Below are positions 1 to 12,180 of a DNA stretch of 43,317 bases, in pieces (the first letter of the stretch is position 1; each line of letters opens with the position of its first letter). Origin of the DNA: Halanaerobium congolense (lineage in GTDB: Bacteria; Bacillota; Halanaerobiia; Halanaerobiales; Halanaerobiaceae). Below the pieces are notes generated by a model that searched no databases, was not told where the DNA came from, and saw only the letters and a list, made by a program, of their open reading frames with translations. The translations under genes were made by a program, and so were the position numbers. The stretch spans positions 19,750 to 63,066 of the forward strand of contig NZ_SOEF01000017.1 of assembly GCF_004366375.1 (NCBI RefSeq). Reading direction: 5' to 3'.

Positions 1-2
1 GC

Positions 3-1196
3 CTACTCAATAATTTCAGTTACAACTCCGGCTCCTACTGTGTGACCACCTTCGCGGATTGCAAAACGCAGTCCTTCTTCCATAGCTATTGGAGTAATTA
101 GTTCTCCTGTCATCTCAATGTTATCTCCAGGCATTACCATATCTACTCCTTCTGGTAAACTAATGTCTCCAGTTACGTCTGTTGTACGGAAATAAAACTG
201 GGGTCTGTATCCATCAAAGAATGGTGTGTGTCTTCCACCCTCATCTTTACTTAGTACATATACTTCTGCGTTAAACTTTGTGTGTGGTGTAATACTTCCC
301 GGCTTTGCCAGTACCTGACCTCTTTCGATGTCTTCTCTCTTTACACCTCTTAATAAGGCTCCAATGTTATCTCCTGCTTGCGCTTCATCTAACATCTTAC
401 GGAACATCTCTACTCCTGTTACTACTGTTGTTGTTGTATCTTTGATTCCTACTATTTCTACCTCATCTGATGGATGCAGCACTCCTCTATCAATTCTTCC
501 TGTGGCTACTGTTCCACGTCCTGTGATTGAGAATACATCCTCTACAGGCATTAAGAATGGTTTGTCTGTGTCTCTTTCTGGCTCTGGAATATAGCTGTCT
601 ACTGCATCCATAAGCTCTATAATCTTCTTACCCCATTCTCCTTCTGGATCTCCGTTTTCAGCTGCCTTTAAAGCAGATCCTACTATTACAGGAATATCGT
701 CTCCTGGAAAATCATATTCGTTTAAGAGTTCTCTTACTTCCATCTCTACAAGCTCGATTAACTCTTCATCGTCTACCATATCTGCTTTGTTTAAGAATAC
801 TACGATTGATGGTACACCAACCTGACGAGCTAAAAGGATATGCTCTCTTGTCTGGGGCATTGGTCCATCTGCTGCAGATACTACTAAAATCGCTCCATCC
901 ATCTGTGCTGCCCCTGTAATCATGTTCTTTACATAGTCAGCGTGTCCTGGGCAGTCTACGTGAGCATAGTGTCTTGCTTCTGTTTCGTACTCTACGTGAG
1001 ATGTCGCAATTGTGATTCCTCTTTCTTTTTCTTCTGGAGCATTATCAATTGAATCAAATGCTCTTACTTCTGCTCCACCATAATTTGCTAACACATTTGT
1101 GATTGCTGCTGTTAGTGTTGTTTTTCCATGGTCAACATGTCCTATTGTTCCTATGTTAACATGTGGTTTTGTTCTTTCAAATTTTGCTTTTGCCAT
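3..1196 (-). CDS. tuf: Elongation factor Tu, first copy
   Basis: GTPase that delivers aminoacyl-tRNA to the ribosomal A site in the cytoplasm. The 397-residue protein is full length for the family. The G-domain motifs are visible: P-loop GHVDHGKT at residues 19-26, DCPGH near residue 81 and NKAD near residue 136, followed by the two beta-barrel domains. It is the last gene of the str operon, 25 bp after fusA, with a good ribosome site (AAGGAGG) ahead of the ATG. The coding sequence matches the copy at 15425-16618 base for base wherever I compared them, while the flanks differ at once. The window edge lies two bases past its stop, so its terminator cannot be seen. Confidence 0.98.
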   Translation of the reverse strand: MAKAKFERTKPHVNIGTIGHVDHGKTTLTAAITNVLANYGGAEVRAFDSIDNAPEEKERGITIATSHVEYETEARHYAHVDCPGHADYVKNMITGAAQMDGAILVVSAADGPMPQTREHILLARQVGVPSIVVFLNKADMVDDEELIELVEMEVRELLNEYDFPGDDIPVIVGSALKAAENGDPEGEWGKKIIELMDAVDSYIPEPERDTDKPFLMPVEDVFSITGRGTVATGRIDRGVLHPSDEVEIVGIKDTTTTVVTGVEMFRKMLDEAQAGDNIGALLRGVKREDIERGQVLAKPGSITPHTKFNAEVYVLSKDEGGRHTPFFDGYRPQFYFRTTDVTGDISLPEGVDMVMPGDNIEMTGELITPIAMEEGLRFAIREGGHTVGAGVVTEIIE

Positions 1197-1221
1197 TTTT
1201 TATTCCTCCTTAAAATTTTAT

Positions 1222-3288
1222 CTATTCTCCAATAATTTCTTTAGCAATACTTTTTGGTGCCTGTTCATAGTGTGAGAACTGCATTGTGTATGTTGCTCTA
1301 CCCTGTGTTTTAGAACGAAGATCAGTAGAGTAACCAAACATCTCAGAAAGAGGTACATGGGCGCTAACTACCTGAGCATTACCTCTAGGTTCCATACCTT
1401 CAACTTTTCCGCGGCGTCCATTAAGGTCACCCATTACATCTCCCATATATTCTTCGGGAGTTACAACTTCAACACTCATCACAGGTTCTAAGATTGCAGG
1501 TGCAGCTTTTTTAGCTCCTTCTCTGAAACCCATTGAACCAGCTATTTTAAATGCCATTTCAGATGAGTCAACATCATGGTAACTACCATCATTAAGTGTT
1601 ACCTTAACATCAACAACTGGATAACCAGCAATAATTCCGTTTTCCATAGCTTCTCTGATTCCATCTTCTACAGAAGGAATGTATTCACGCGGGATTGATC
1701 CACCAGTAATTTTATCTTCAAATTCAAAACCTTCGCCTGCATCCTGTGGCTCAATGTCCATTACAACATGTCCATACTGTCCACGACCACCAGACTGTCG
1801 GATAAATTTACCTTCAACACCAGTAACTTTCTTAGTTATTGTTTCTCTATATGCTACCTTAGGTTTACCAATATTAGCATCAACTTTGAATTCTCTTAAG
1901 AGGCGGTCAACAATAACTTCCAGGTGTAATTCTCCCATACCTTCAATAATTGTTTGTCCTGTTTCTTCATCAGTATGAACTCTAAAAGTCGGATCCTCTT
2001 CAGCTAATCTTTGTAGAGCTTCACCAAGTTTATCTTGGTCAGCTTTACTCTTAGGCTCAATTGCAACACCAATAACTGGCTCAGGGAATTCCATTGCTTC
2101 TAAAATAATTGGGTTTTCCTGATCACAGATTGTATCACCTGTACTGGTATTTTTAAGACCAACTAAAGCACCAAGATCACCAGCAAAGATTTCATCTCTT
2201 TCTTCACGACGGTTAGCGTGCATCTGTAAGATACGGCCAACTCTTTCGCGAATATCTGCTGTTGCATTATAGACATAAGAACCTGCTGCCAAAGTTCCAG
2301 AATAAGATCTAAAGAAAGCTAACTTCCCAACATAAGGATCAGACATAATTTTAAATGCCAGACCGGCGAAAGGAGCGTCATCATCTGCTTCTCTAACTTC
2401 AGTTTCTTCTGTTTCTGGATTAAAACCTTCAATTGGTGGTACATCAATTGGAGAAGGTAAATAATCCAAAACTGCATCCAGTAACATCTGCACACCTTTA
2501 TTTTTAAAGGCAGATCCACATAATACTGGAATTACATTCACATTAAGTACTGCTTGACGAAGTAAATCTTTAATATCATCAGTACTTACTTCACCTTCTA
2601 AATATTTCATCATAAATTCGTCATCTTCTTCAGCCAGAACTTCCATTAAAATTTCTCTGTACTCTTCTGCCTGATCTTTCATATCTTCTGGTATTTCAAT
2701 TCTATCAAAATCAACACCAAGTTCATCTTCATAAACAATAGCATCCATTTCTACCAAATCAACAACACCATCAAAGCTATCTTCACTTCCAATCGGAAGC
2801 TGAATCGGAACTGCATTAGCTCCAAGTCTATCTTTCATCATATCTACAGCTCTGAAAAAATCGGCTCCTGTTCTATCCATTTTGTTAACAAATGCAATTC
2901 TAGGAACTCCATATTTATCAGCCTGTCTCCATACAGTTTCAGATTGTGGTTCAACACCACCAACAGAACAGAATAAAGCAATTGCCCCGTCTAAAACTCT
3001 TAGGGATCTTTCTACCTCAACTGTAAAGTCCACGTGTCCGGGCGTATCTATAATGTTAATTCGATTTTCACGCCACTGACAGGTAGTAGCAGCAGAAGTG
3101 ATTGTAATTCCTCTTTCCTGTTCCTGCTCCATCCAATCCATAACAGATGCCCCATCATGAGTTTCACCCATTTTATGAACTCGACCTGTATAGTATAAAA
3201 TTCTTTCTGTTGTAGTCGTCTTACCTGCATCAATATGTGCCATAATACCAATGTTACGTGTTTTTTCTAGTGGAAATTGTCGGGCCAC
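1222..3288 (-). CDS. fusA: Elongation factor G
   Basis: Translocation GTPase that moves tRNA and mRNA through the ribosome and acts with RRF in recycling. The 688 residues carry [19 protein letters not shown] (P-loop) near residue 17, DTPGHVDF near residue 81 and NKMD near residue 135, then domains II to V in the usual order. The start is GTG (GTG GCC CGA), placed 6-8 bases after a GGGGGGAG ribosome site; no ATG fits as well. It sits between rpsG and tuf in the conserved str operon order. No odd features were seen. Confidence 0.98.
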   Translation of the reverse strand: MARQFPLEKTRNIGIMAHIDAGKTTTTERILYYTGRVHKMGETHDGASVMDWMEQEQERGITITSAATTCQWRENRINIIDTPGHVDFTVEVERSLRVLDGAIALFCSVGGVEPQSETVWRQADKYGVPRIAFVNKMDRTGADFFRAVDMMKDRLGANAVPIQLPIGSEDSFDGVVDLVEMDAIVYEDELGVDFDRIEIPEDMKDQAEEYREILMEVLAEEDDEFMMKYLEGEVSTDDIKDLLRQAVLNVNVIPVLCGSAFKNKGVQMLLDAVLDYLPSPIDVPPIEGFNPETEETEVREADDDAPFAGLAFKIMSDPYVGKLAFFRSYSGTLAAGSYVYNATADIRERVGRILQMHANRREERDEIFAGDLGALVGLKNTSTGDTICDQENPIILEAMEFPEPVIGVAIEPKSKADQDKLGEALQRLAEEDPTFRVHTDEETGQTIIEGMGELHLEVIVDRLLREFKVDANIGKPKVAYRETITKKVTGVEGKFIRQSGGRGQYGHVVMDIEPQDAGEGFEFEDKITGGSIPREYIPSVEDGIREAMENGIIAGYPVVDVKVTLNDGSYHDVDSSEMAFKIAGSMGFREGAKKAAPAILEPVMSVEVVTPEEYMGDVMGDLNGRRGKVEGMEPRGNAQVVSAHVPLSEMFGYSTDLRSKTQGRATYTMQFSHYEQAPKSIAKEIIGE

Positions 3289-3336
3289 TATTCTCCCCCC
3301 TTATATAAAAATTATATACATCATCACGCAACTAAA

Positions 3337-3804
3337 TTACCATCTATAATGTGCAAAAGCTCTATTGGCTTCAGCCATACGATGGACTTCTTCTTTCTTT
3401 CTAACTGCGCCGCCAGTATTGTTATATGCGTCCGTAATTTCTCCAGCAATTCTTTCTCTCATTGTTCTTTCATTACGAGCTCTAGCTGCTGTTACTAACC
3501 AGCGTAAGGCTAAAGTTCTTTTTCTATCTTCATCTACTTCTACCGGTACCTGATAGTTTGAACCACCAACACGTCTTGATTTAACTTCAAGAGCTGGTTT
3601 TATGTTCTCAATTGCTTCACTTACAACTGTTAAAGCATCTTCCCCAGTTTTTTCGGAGATGATATCAAGAGCACTGTAAAATGCTTTTTCAGCCAGTCCT
3701 TTTTTGCCGTCTAACATTAATTTATTAATAATTCTGCTGACAACAACATTATCATATACCGGATCTGGTACTACATCTCTTTTTTCTGCTCTATTTTTGC
3801 GCAC
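3337..3804 (-). CDS. rpsG: 30S ribosomal protein S7
   Basis: Primary 16S-binding protein of the small-subunit head and assembly initiator for it. The 155 residues include the family core [12 protein letters not shown] near the N-terminus and the conserved C-terminal [11 protein letters not shown]-like end. The start codon is GTG, behind a strong AAAAGGAGG site eight bases upstream. It lies 14 bp after rpsL and 48 bp before fusA, as in the classical str operon. In E. coli S7 represses this operon at the rpsL-rpsG gap; here that gap is too short to hold the same structure, so I cannot claim that control. Confidence 0.97.
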   Translation of the reverse strand: MRKNRAEKRDVVPDPVYDNVVVSRIINKLMLDGKKGLAEKAFYSALDIISEKTGEDALTVVSEAIENIKPALEVKSRRVGGSNYQVPVEVDEDRKRTLALRWLVTAARARNERTMRERIAGEITDAYNNTGGAVRKKEEVHRMAEANRAFAHYRW

Positions 3805-3818
3805 TAAAATTCCTCCTT

Positions 3819-4190
3819 TTACTTAGGTTTTTTTACACCATATTTGGAACGTCCCTGTTTTCTGTCCTCTACACCAGCTGTATCGAGTGCTCCTCTAACA
3901 ATATGATATCTAACACCTGGTAAATCCTTAACTCTTCCACCTCTTACTAACACAACAGAGTGTTCCTGTAAATTATGTCCAATTCCTGGAATATAGGCTG
4001 TTACCTCTTTTCCATTAGTTAAACGTACACGAGCTACTTTTCTTAAAGCTGAGTTAGGCTTTTTAGGAGTAGCAGTATATACTCTAGTACAGACACCCCT
4101 TTTCTGTGGAGAACCCTCCAAAGCAGGAGCGGAAGTCTTCTTTTTAGTCTTTTCTCGTCCTTTACGAACCAACTGACTAATTGTCGGCAT
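3819..4190 (-). CDS. rpsL: 30S ribosomal protein S12
   Basis: Decoding-centre protein and classical site of streptomycin resistance. I start it at the ATG giving [13 protein letters not shown], 123 residues, rather than the longer open frame that extends 22 codons upstream into the preceding gene. This ATG follows GGAAGGAGGTGGG and matches the family's N-terminus. The loop [13 protein letters not shown] and the [10 protein letters not shown] segment are intact. The lysines whose substitution gives streptomycin resistance (in TPKKPNS and in GRVKDLPG) are lysine here, so the sequence looks streptomycin-sensitive at these sites. Confidence 0.97.
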   Translation of the reverse strand: MPTISQLVRKGREKTKKKTSAPALEGSPQKRGVCTRVYTATPKKPNSALRKVARVRLTNGKEVTAYIPGIGHNLQEHSVVLVRGGRVKDLPGVRYHIVRGALDTAGVEDRKQGRSKYGVKKPK

Positions 4191-4210
4191 GCAATCCCAC
4201 CTCCTTCCAG

Positions 4211-4453
4211 TTATTTCAATAGAACTGCAGAAGCTGCAGAAACATCTATTCCACAAATTCTGCCCAATTCATTTTTGCTTTCTACAATCTCAAAAGGAAT
4301 ATTATTATCATTAACAGCCTTGAGTATTTCTTTTTTTAAAGGCTGATCAATATCTTTAGCTAAAAATATCTTTTTTACTTGATTGTTTGCTATAGCTTTT
4401 AAAGTCTGCTTGCTGCCTACAAGTAGTTCAGCACTGCATTTATTGCTTAGCAT
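4211..4453 (-). CDS. rplGB: L7Ae-family ribosomal protein (YbxF-like)
   Basis: Small kink-turn RNA-binding protein of the L7Ae/L30e/Gadd45 superfamily. The 80 residues show the pattern GSKQTLKAI, then [10 protein letters not shown], then [19 protein letters not shown], which holds the family's RNA-contacting loop. Bacillus YbxF occupies the same place just ahead of rpsL and binds K-turn RNA; its physiological target is not settled. It is the first gene of the str operon here, with GGAGG ten bases before the ATG, and lies directly behind the promoter at 4498-4526. Confidence 0.9.
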   Translation of the reverse strand: MLSNKCSAELLVGSKQTLKAIANNQVKKIFLAKDIDQPLKKEILKAVNDNNIPFEIVESKNELGRICGIDVSAASAVLLK

Positions 4454-4497
4454 ATTAACTTTACCTCCAAATCAAACTTTGCTGAGCACACTTAAGT

Positions 4498-4526
4498 ATT
4501 TTAACAGTTTTAGACTATCATGTCAA
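4498..4526 (-). promoter_or_regulatory. Sigma-A promoter of the str operon
   Basis: On the minus strand the sequence reads TTGACA, 17 bp, TAAAAT, with a TG one base before the -10 box. It sits 45 bp upstream of the L7Ae-family gene and just after the rpoC terminator region, so the str operon can be transcribed separately from rpoBC. Confidence 0.85.
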
Positions 4527-4537
4527 GAGAAATTTAA

Positions 4538-4632
4538 AAAGAGTTTTCCCGACTTGTGTTTTAAAGACTGAACATAATTTAGAAATAACTTTAAGTCCGA
4601 AATTATGTCAATCAACAGTGGGAAAACTCTTT
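4538..4632 (-). terminator. Long nested inverted repeat after rpoC, probable terminator
   Basis: Two perfect 13-bp arms (AAAGAGTTTTCCC at 4538-4550 and its complement at 4620-4632) enclose about 70 bp. Inside is a second perfect 9-bp pair (ACATAATTT at 4572-4580 with 4600-4608). Read in the direction of rpoC the outer stem ends in CTCTTTTTAAATTT, a short U-rich tract. It probably ends rpoBC transcription, but it is much longer than a standard intrinsic terminator. Confidence 0.6.
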
Positions 4633-4674
4633 AGATTTATATTATATTTATAATGCTATTTAACTAAAAATCGA

Positions 4675-7600
4675 TTATTCAACTTCAGTTAAATCTTCAG
4701 TTAAGTCACCAAATTTAGTTCCATCTTCTTTTACAACATCAATATCTCTATAATATTTCATTCCGGTACCTGCAGGAATCAATTGACCAATAATTACATT
4801 TTCTTTTAAACCTAATAATGGATCAATTTTTCCATCTAGTGATGCTTCAGTCAGTACTCTAGTAGTTTCCTGGAATGAAGCTGCAGACAAGAATGAATCT
4901 GTAGCAAGCGAAGCTTTAGTTATTCCAAGGAGTTCAGGTTTAGCAACAGCTGTTTCGTTATTATTATCAGCTGCTTCTTTATTTGCCTGACGATAATCAT
5001 ATCTATTAACCAAACTTCCTGGGAGTAAATCAGTATCTCCAGGTTTAATGATTTTTAACTTCTTCATCATCTGGCGAACAATTACCTCAATATGCTTATC
5101 ATTTATTTCAACACCCTGTGAACGGTAAACATTTTGCACTTCTTCTAAAAGATAATTTTGTACAGCTTTTTCTCCCTTAACTTTCAGCAATACGTTTGGA
5201 TCAAGTGGACCTTCTGTCAGTTTATCACCTGATTTAACATAATCATTATCTTTGACTATCATTTTAGACCCATAAGGAATCTTGTATGTTTTCTTTTTAC
5301 CGTCTTCATTTTCAACTACAACTCGTTTGGAGTTTTTCTTTTCGACAATTGTTACATAACCTTCTCTTTCAGTCATAATTGCCTGCCCTTTAGGAGTTCT
5401 TCCTTCAAAAAGCTCTTCAACTCTAGGAAGACCCTGGGTGATATCATCTCCTGCAACACCACCGGTGTGGAAGGTACGCATTGTCAGCTGGGTACCAGGC
5501 TCACCAATAGACTGTGCTGCAACGATACCAATTGATTCTCCAATATCTACCAGCTTTCCTGTTGCCAGGTTGCGTCCATAACATTTACGGCAAACTCCAT
5601 GTTGTGCTTCACAGGTTAAGTTAGATCTAATTTTAACTTTATCTATACCAGCTGTTTCAATTTTGCTCATTTTTTTTCTGTCAATTAGAGTGTTATTTTC
5701 AACAATAACTTCTCCGCTTTCAGGATCAAGAATTTCTTCAGCTGTAAATCTACCAATACATCTTTCAGATAAAGGTTCTACAGCATTTTTACCCTTAGGA
5801 CCAATAGCTTCAACTTCAATTCCCCTGTCAGTACCACAGTCGTTTTCTCGTACAATAACATCCTGTGATACATCAACCAAACGTCTGGTCAAATAACCAG
5901 AGTCGGCAGTTCTCAGAGCAGTATCAGCCAGACCTTTACGAGCACCATGAGTAGATAAGAAATATTCTAATACGTCTAAACCTTCACGGAAACTGGAACG
6001 GATTGGAACATCAATAATTCTACCTGATGGGTCTGCCATTAAACCACGCATACCAGCAAGCTGTGAAATCTGAGATGTATTACCACGAGCACCGGAGATA
6101 GCCATAATATAAATATTATTGCTTTCATCAAGGTTTTCTAATAGTGCATCAGTTACATCATCTTTTGCCTGATTCCAAATATCTACCACCTTATGATATC
6201 TTTCATCTTCAGTTATAGCACCACGGCGGTAATGGTTTTCGATCTGATGAACTTCATCTTCGGCTTTCGAAACAATAGCAGGTTTAGAAGGTGGAATTTC
6301 CGCATCACTTACAGCTATGGAAATACCAGATCTTGTAGCAAAGTCATATCCCATCTCTTTGATTTTATCAAGAGTAGCAGCTGTTTTATCATTACCAACT
6401 TCTTCATATAAATCAGTAATTAAATCTCCTAAATCACTCTTGCCAAATCTCTTGTTAATAAACTCCAGCTCTTCCGGTAGAGACTCATTAAAGATAACTC
6501 GACCAATTGAAGTTTCAATTATTTCTCCATCTAACCTTACTTTAACAGGTGCCTGCAGATGTACTCGATCTGTATCATAGGCTTTAATTGCTTCATCAGC
6601 ATTAGCAAATATTTTACCAGCACCTTTGCGATCTTCTTTAATAGTAGTTAAATAGAAGATTCCTAAAACCATATCCTGTGTTGGTACAGTAATTGGACCA
6701 CCATCTGATGGGTTTAAAATATTTGTAGTTGCCAACATTAATAAACGAGATTCAGCCTGTGCTTCTACAGATAAAGGTAAATGTACAGCCATCTGGTCCC
6801 CATCAAAGTCAGCGTTATAGGCTGGGCATACTAACGGATGTAATTTAATAGCTTTACCCTCTACCAGCACTGGCTCAAAAGCCTGAATACCAAGCCTATG
6901 CAGTGTCGGTGCACGGTTTAGAAGTACTGGATGATCTTTAATAGCTTCTTCTAAAATACCCCAAACTGCCTCATCTACATCTTCAACCATTCTTTTTGCA
7001 TTTTTAATGTTGTGAGCATGTCCGTCTTCAACCAGACCTCTCATCACAAATGGTTTAAACAACTCTAAAGCCATTTTCTTAGGTAGGCCGCATTGATGCA
7101 TCTTAAGATCTGGACCAACAACAATAACTGAACGACCTGAGTAATCAACACGCTTACCAAGTAAGTTTTGGCGGAAACGACCCTGTTTACCTTTAAGCAT
7201 ATCACTTAAGGATTTCAGTGGTCTATTACCCGCACCAGTAACCGGCCTACCACGACGTCCATTGTCAATTAATGCATCTACAGATTCCTGCAGCATCCGT
7301 TTTTCATTGCGAATAATGATTTCTGGGGCTCCAAGATCAAGCAGTCTTTTTAATCTATTATTACGGTTAATAACTCTTCTATATAAATCATTTAAATCAG
7401 AAGTAGCAAAGCGTCCACCATCAAGCTGAACCATTGGTCTTAAATCAGGTGGAATAACTGGAATTGCATTCATAACTAGATTAGCAGGGTTTAAACCTGA
7501 ATCTAAAAGTCCATCCATAACTTCCAGACGGCGAACAGCTCTTTTGCGGCGCTGCCCACTCGCTTCCTTAACTTCTTTCTTTAGCTCTTCGACCTCATCT

Positions 7601-8154
7601 TTTACATTAATTCTTCCCAGTAGTTCCTGAACAGCCTCTGCTCCCATGGCAGCTTTAAAGGTATTGCCATACTTGTTTTTGGCTTCCCTGTATTCACTTT
7701 CTGCAAGCAGCTGCTTTTCACTTAATGGAGTGTCCCCAGGATCAGTTACTAAATAATGTACAAAATAGATAACTTTTTCTAATGCTCTTGGTGACATGTC
7801 CATTATCAAACCCAGTCGACTGGGGATACCTTTGAAATACCAAATGTGTGTGCATGGTGCAGCCAATTCTATGTGCCCCATTCTTTCTCTTCTGACTTTG
7901 GATCTAGTTACCTCTACTCCACAGCGGTCACACACAACACCTTTATAACGGACCCGCTTATACTTTCCACAGTGACATTCATAATCCTTGGTCGGACCGA
8001 AAATTTTCTCACAGAATAAACCATCTTTTTCAGGTTTTAAAGTTCTGTAGTTAATTGTTTCCGGTTTTTTAACCTCTCCCCGGGACCATTCACGTATCTG
8101 CTCTGCAGAAGCAACTCCGATCCTCATTGAATCGAAATTATTCACATTTAACAA
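4675..8154 (-). CDS. rpoC: RNA polymerase beta' subunit
   Basis: Catalytic subunit of RNA polymerase. The 1159 residues include the N-terminal zinc ribbon ([20 protein letters not shown] near residue 60), the catalytic [12 protein letters not shown] near residue 449, the trigger-loop region and a second zinc site ([14 protein letters not shown]). The start is TTG, six bases after AGGGGAGA; a GTG three codons later is the alternative. It lies 26 bp after rpoB, and an inverted repeat follows the stop. No disruption was seen. Confidence 0.98.
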   Translation of the reverse strand: MLNVNNFDSMRIGVASAEQIREWSRGEVKKPETINYRTLKPEKDGLFCEKIFGPTKDYECHCGKYKRVRYKGVVCDRCGVEVTRSKVRRERMGHIELAAPCTHIWYFKGIPSRLGLIMDMSPRALEKVIYFVHYLVTDPGDTPLSEKQLLAESEYREAKNKYGNTFKAAMGAEAVQELLGRINVKDEVEELKKEVKEASGQRRKRAVRRLEVMDGLLDSGLNPANLVMNAIPVIPPDLRPMVQLDGGRFATSDLNDLYRRVINRNNRLKRLLDLGAPEIIIRNEKRMLQESVDALIDNGRRGRPVTGAGNRPLKSLSDMLKGKQGRFRQNLLGKRVDYSGRSVIVVGPDLKMHQCGLPKKMALELFKPFVMRGLVEDGHAHNIKNAKRMVEDVDEAVWGILEEAIKDHPVLLNRAPTLHRLGIQAFEPVLVEGKAIKLHPLVCPAYNADFDGDQMAVHLPLSVEAQAESRLLMLATTNILNPSDGGPITVPTQDMVLGIFYLTTIKEDRKGAGKIFANADEAIKAYDTDRVHLQAPVKVRLDGEIIETSIGRVIFNESLPEELEFINKRFGKSDLGDLITDLYEEVGNDKTAATLDKIKEMGYDFATRSGISIAVSDAEIPPSKPAIVSKAEDEVHQIENHYRRGAITEDERYHKVVDIWNQAKDDVTDALLENLDESNNIYIMAISGARGNTSQISQLAGMRGLMADPSGRIIDVPIRSSFREGLDVLEYFLSTHGARKGLADTALRTADSGYLTRRLVDVSQDVIVRENDCGTDRGIEVEAIGPKGKNAVEPLSERCIGRFTAEEILDPESGEVIVENNTLIDRKKMSKIETAGIDKVKIRSNLTCEAQHGVCRKCYGRNLATGKLVDIGESIGIVAAQSIGEPGTQLTMRTFHTGGVAGDDITQGLPRVEELFEGRTPKGQAIMTEREGYVTIVEKKNSKRVVVENEDGKKKTYKIPYGSKMIVKDNDYVKSGDKLTEGPLDPNVLLKVKGEKAVQNYLLEEVQNVYRSQGVEINDKHIEVIVRQMMKKLKIIKPGDTDLLPGSLVNRYDYRQANKEAADNNNETAVAKPELLGITKASLATDSFLSAASFQETTRVLTEASLDGKIDPLLGLKENVIIGQLIPAGTGMKYYRDIDVVKEDGTKFGDLTEDLTEVE

Positions 8155-8180
8155 GGGTCTCTCCCCTTTCTATATTGTAA

Positions 8181-11100
8181 TTATTCGTCTTTATCATCAT
8201 TATCACGACTTAATTTTAAGTCTGTATCTAAACCAAGTTTTTGTGCTGTTTCCATCATTTCATCCTCATTCTCAGCAACCTGCAGTTCCTCTTCATCTGA
8301 AGTAAAGATTCGAGCATCAAGTCCAAGACTCTGCATCTCTTTGATTAATACTTTAAATGATTCTGGAATGCCGGGATCAGGAACATTTTCTCCCTTAACA
8401 ATTGCTTCATAAGCTTTAACTCTTCCCACAACATCATCAGATTTAATTGTCAACATCTCCTGTAGGGTGTAAGCAGCACCATATGCTTCAAGTGCCCAAA
8501 CTTCCATCTCACCAAAACGCTGACCACCAAACTGAGCTTTACCTCCCAGCGGCTGTTGTGTAACAAGAGAATAAGGTCCTGTTGAACGAGCATGTAATTT
8601 ATCATCAACTAAGTGATGGAGCTTTAGAATATACATAACTCCAACCGTTACTCTTTCTTCAAATCTTTTACCGGTTCTACCATCATATAAAACAGTTTTA
8701 CCATCTCTCGCTAAACCTGCTTCTTCAAGAATATTTTCCACTTCTTCCTCAGTAGCACCGTTGAAGACTGGGGTTTCAGTATAAATTCCCAGAGCTCTAG
8801 CAGCCATACCAAGATGAGTTTCCAGTACCTGTCCAATGTTCATCCGAGAAGGTACACCAAGTGGATTAAGTACAACTTCTACTGGCTCACCATTTGGTAA
8901 GAAAGGCATATCTTCTTCAGGTAAAATTCTTGAAATAACACCTTTATTACCGTGACGACCAGCAAGTTTATCTCCTACAGATATTTTTCTCTTAGTTGCA
9001 ACATAAACTCTTACCAGACGATTAACCCCTGGTTTTAAGTCATCTCCCTGTTCACGAGAAAAAACTTTAACATCTACAACTATACCCTCTTCTCCATGAG
9101 GTACTTTTAAAGAAGTGTCTCTAACTTCTCGAGCTTTTTCACCAAAAATAGCTCTTAATAATCTTTCTTCTGCTGATAATTCAGTTTCTCCCTTAGGAGT
9201 TACTTTACCGACTAAGATATCTCCTTCTGAAACTTCTGCTCCAACCCGAATAATCCCTCGTTCATCCAGATTTTTGAGTGAACTTTCTCCAACATTAGGT
9301 ATATCCCGAGTTATTTCTTCAGGACCAAGCTTTGTATCTCTAGCCTCTGCTTCGTGCTCTTCTATATGAATTGTAGTAAATGCATCTTCTTTAACCAGAT
9401 TCTCACTAATTAAAATAGCATCCTCATAGTTATACCCTTCCCAGGGCATAAATGCAATTAATGAATTTCTTCCAAGTGCCATTTCTCCCTTTTCGGTTGA
9501 AGGGCCGTCAGCAATTATATCTCCTGCTTTAATTTGATCACCTTTGGCTACAATTGGCTTTTGATTCATACAGCTGCCCTGATTAGATCTTTTATATTTC
9601 ATTAATTGATAACTATCAATTAAACCTTCATCATTTTTAACCATTATTTTGTTAGAAGTTACGCTAACAACTTCTCCATCTTTTTCTGCTACAATAACTG
9701 CACCTGAATCTTTAGCAGCTTTGTATTCCATACCTGTTGCAACCATTGGAGCATCAGTTATCATCAGTGGAACTGCCTGACGCTGCATATTAGCACCCAT
9801 TAAAGCCCGGTTTGCATCATCATTTTCTAAGAAAGGTATCATTGCTGCAGAGACACCAACCATTTGCTTGGTAGAAACATCCATGTAATCTAAATCTTCC
9901 GGATGCACCTCTAAAATGTCTCCTCTTTTACGAGCGATAACAAATTCTTTAGTAAAGTTTCCATCTTCATCAATTTCTGCATTTGCCTGTGCAATTATAT
10001 GTTTATCTTCTTCATCAGCAGTTAGATAGTCAATTTCATCAGTAACTCTAGAATCAACTACTCTACGATAAGGAGTCATTAAAAACCCAAATTCATTAGT
10101 CTTAGCATAAGTTCCCATTGTACCAATCAGACCAATGTTAGGCCCCTCTGGTGTTTCAATAGGACAGATCCGACCATAGTGAGAATGGTGAACATCACGT
10201 ACATCAAAACCAGCTCTTTCTCTACTCAGACCACCTGGTCCAAGAGCAGATAATCTTCTTTTATGGGTTAGCTCTGACATCGGATTAGTCTGATCCATAA
10301 ACTGAGAAAGCTGTGAACTACCAAAAAATTCTTGGATAGAAGCTACAACAGGTCTAGTGTTAATTAAAGCCTGAGGAGTAACTACATCTACATCTTGAAT
10401 AGTCATTCTTTCTCTCACAACTCTTTCCATTCTGGAAAGTCCAATTCTAAACTGATTCTGAAGTAACTCACCGACGGTTTTTAAACGGCGGTTACCCAAG
10501 TGATCAATATCATCAATATATGCTTCCGGATCATTATAAATTAGTTTTATCATATATTTTACAGTTGCTGCAATATCATCTATATGCAGATATTTACGAT
10601 CTTTATCTACATCTACTTCTAATTTTTTATTTAATTTATAGCGCCCAACAGCTGCCATATCATATCTTTTATGATCAAAAAATAACGAGTCTAAAAGATT
10701 GGTAGCGCTTTCTACTGTAGGTGGCTCTCCCGGACGAAGGCGCTTATATAATTCAATTAAAGCTTCTTCTTTAGATTCAGTACTGTCTCTCTCTAAAGTA
10801 TCATGCAGTACTTCTGAATCACCAAATTCATCTGTAATTTCTGCATCTGTACCAAAACCAAGTGCACGCAACAAAACAGTTGATGGAAGTTTTCTTGTTC
10901 TATCAACTCTTACAGAAATTATTCGTTTTTTATCATATTCAAATTCTATCCAAGCTCCGCGATTAGGTATAATACTACCTGTTATCAAACGGCGCCCGTC
11001 TTTTGTTCTTTCATCACTAAAATAAACACCAGATGATCTAACCAGCTGATTAACCACTACTCTTTCAGCACCATTAATAATAAATGTTGCTTTATCAGTC

Positions 11101-11438
11101 ATAAGTGGAAAATCACCCATAAATACTTCCTGTTCCTTGACTTCACCAGTTTCTTTGTTGATCAGTCGAACCTTAACCTGCAAAGAAGCTGAATAAGTAT
11201 CATCTCTATCCCGACACTCTTCTACTGTATATTCGGGATCCTCTAAATAATAATCTACAAATTCGAGTACCAGATTTTCAGAAAAATCTTCAATTGGTGA
11301 GATTTCATCAAAAACCTCGCGCAACCCTTCTTCTAAAAACCACTGATAAGAGTTTAATTGTGTATAAATCAGATCTGGCAAGTCCATCGCGTCATCAATT
11401 TTACTAAAAGTATATCTTTCCCTTGCCGTTGACATCAT
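8181..11438 (-). CDS. rpoB: RNA polymerase beta subunit
   Basis: Beta subunit of RNA polymerase, with 1085 residues, somewhat short of Bacillus RpoB (about 1190). The rifampicin cluster is easy to read: [20 protein letters not shown] followed by [11 protein letters not shown], with the usual sensitive residues (Q, D, H and S) present, so no classical rifampicin-resistance change is seen. The C-terminal [24 protein letters not shown] block is intact. Two ATG codons in tandem start it behind CTGGGGG. A dedicated promoter lies about 80 bp upstream, so rpoBC need not depend on rplJL read-through. Confidence 0.98.
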   Translation of the reverse strand: MMSTARERYTFSKIDDAMDLPDLIYTQLNSYQWFLEEGLREVFDEISPIEDFSENLVLEFVDYYLEDPEYTVEECRDRDDTYSASLQVKVRLINKETGEVKEQEVFMGDFPLMTDKATFIINGAERVVVNQLVRSSGVYFSDERTKDGRRLITGSIIPNRGAWIEFEYDKKRIISVRVDRTRKLPSTVLLRALGFGTDAEITDEFGDSEVLHDTLERDSTESKEEALIELYKRLRPGEPPTVESATNLLDSLFFDHKRYDMAAVGRYKLNKKLEVDVDKDRKYLHIDDIAATVKYMIKLIYNDPEAYIDDIDHLGNRRLKTVGELLQNQFRIGLSRMERVVRERMTIQDVDVVTPQALINTRPVVASIQEFFGSSQLSQFMDQTNPMSELTHKRRLSALGPGGLSRERAGFDVRDVHHSHYGRICPIETPEGPNIGLIGTMGTYAKTNEFGFLMTPYRRVVDSRVTDEIDYLTADEEDKHIIAQANAEIDEDGNFTKEFVIARKRGDILEVHPEDLDYMDVSTKQMVGVSAAMIPFLENDDANRALMGANMQRQAVPLMITDAPMVATGMEYKAAKDSGAVIVAEKDGEVVSVTSNKIMVKNDEGLIDSYQLMKYKRSNQGSCMNQKPIVAKGDQIKAGDIIADGPSTEKGEMALGRNSLIAFMPWEGYNYEDAILISENLVKEDAFTTIHIEEHEAEARDTKLGPEEITRDIPNVGESSLKNLDERGIIRVGAEVSEGDILVGKVTPKGETELSAEERLLRAIFGEKAREVRDTSLKVPHGEEGIVVDVKVFSREQGDDLKPGVNRLVRVYVATKRKISVGDKLAGRHGNKGVISRILPEEDMPFLPNGEPVEVVLNPLGVPSRMNIGQVLETHLGMAARALGIYTETPVFNGATEEEVENILEEAGLARDGKTVLYDGRTGKRFEERVTVGVMYILKLHHLVDDKLHARSTGPYSLVTQQPLGGKAQFGGQRFGEMEVWALEAYGAAYTLQEMLTIKSDDVVGRVKAYEAIVKGENVPDPGIPESFKVLIKEMQSLGLDARIFTSDEEELQVAENEDEMMETAQKLGLDTDLKLSRDNDDKDE

Positions 11439-11519
11439 TGCACCCCCAGGAAATTCTAATAATTAGCTGAAACTATCCCATAATAATCATTTACTTATTT
11501 ACCTTATAGACATCTAATA

Positions 11520-11548
11520 ATGATAGCACAGGAAAAATCTCTTGTCAA
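11520..11548 (-). promoter_or_regulatory. Sigma-A promoter of rpoBC
   Basis: The minus strand reads TTGACA, 17 bp, TATCAT with a TG extended -10. The -35 box lies at the centre of a perfect 23-bp palindrome (11534-11556). Confidence 0.85.
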
Positions 11549-11556
11549 GAGATTTT
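11534..11556. promoter_or_regulatory. Perfect 23-bp palindrome over the rpoBC -35 box, candidate operator
   Basis: Eleven-base arms (AAAATCTCTTG and CAAGAGATTTT) flank one central base. The -35 hexamer occupies the centre. The position fits a repressor site, or could be chance given how AT-rich the region is. No known operator consensus was recognised. Confidence 0.5.
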
Positions 11557-11721
11557 AAGATGAAATTCTCCCATTTGCAATCTTTTTTCATTAGTCATTA
11601 ACTTCATAATTGATATAATCCTTTATATGTATAAATAATAAATTTTTAAATAAAAATTTATATAAATAATGAAGATGATGTATAAATGTATATAAAAGAA
11701 AGAATCTCATAATACAGTATG

Positions 11722-11762
11722 AAAAAATAGCCCCACTGTATAAAAATTACACAGTAGGACTA
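11722..11762 (-). terminator. Terminator after rplL
   Basis: Minus-strand RNA forms an 11-bp stem (TAGTCCTACTG with CAGTGGGGCTA, including G-U pairs) followed by ATTTTTTC. It separates rplJL from the rpoBC promoter and may allow partial read-through. Confidence 0.8.
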
Positions 11763-11788
11763 TTATCATAATTGCTAATAAAACTGGA

Positions 11789-12157
11789 TTACTTAAGCTC
11801 TACAGTTGCTCCAGCTTCTTCTAACTTTTCTTTCATTTCTTCTGCGTCTTCTTTGCTTAATCCTTCTTTTACATTACCAGGAGCTTCATCAACAACAGCC
11901 TTAGCTTCTTTTAGACCTAAACCTGTTAGTTCACGAACTGCTTTAATAACTTTAATTTTCTTGCCGCCAACCTCAGCTAAGAAAACATCAAATTCAGATT
12001 TTTCTTCTTCAGCCGCTCCACCAGCTGCTGCTGCTCCAGCTACTGCTACAGGTGCTGCTGCACTTACACCAAACTTATCCTCTAACTCTTCCACCAACTC
12101 GGATAATTCTAAAACACTCATTTCTTCAATTGCACTAATAATTTCTTCTTTATTCAT
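11789..12157 (-). CDS. rplL: 50S ribosomal protein L7/L12
   Basis: Stalk protein that recruits translational GTPases, present as dimers on L10. The 122 residues have the N-terminal dimerisation helix pair ([20 protein letters not shown]), the Ala/Gly-rich hinge at about 33-50, and the C-terminal globular domain with [15 protein letters not shown], the factor-binding helix. The ATG follows AAGGAGG. It is 23 bp after rplJ and ends before a clear terminator. Confidence 0.98.
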   Translation of the reverse strand: MNKEEIISAIEEMSVLELSELVEELEDKFGVSAAAPVAVAGAAAAGGAAEEEKSEFDVFLAEVGGKKIKVIKAVRELTGLGLKEAKAVVDEAPGNVKEGLSKEDAEEMKEKLEEAGATVELK

Positions 12158-12180
12158 TATAATAATCCTCCTTAATTTTT

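Larger units (their letters stand above)
11439..11788. other. rplL-rpoB spacer (350 bp) without a gene
   Basis: The spacer holds the rplL hairpin terminator at 11722-11762 and the rpoB promoter at 11520-11548. The stretch of about 11620-11715 between them is very AT-rich, with repeated TTTATATA-like words and no credible reading frame or ribosome site. Confidence 0.7.

Noticed and set aside
328-594. Plus-strand open frame in tuf (also repeated at 15750-16016)
   Set aside because: Shadow frame in a highly conserved gene; the two copies exist only because tuf is duplicated.
4191-4256. 22-codon N-terminal extension of rpsL
   Set aside because: It overlaps the preceding gene, has no ribosome site, and the family's N-terminus starts at MPTISQL after a good ribosome site.
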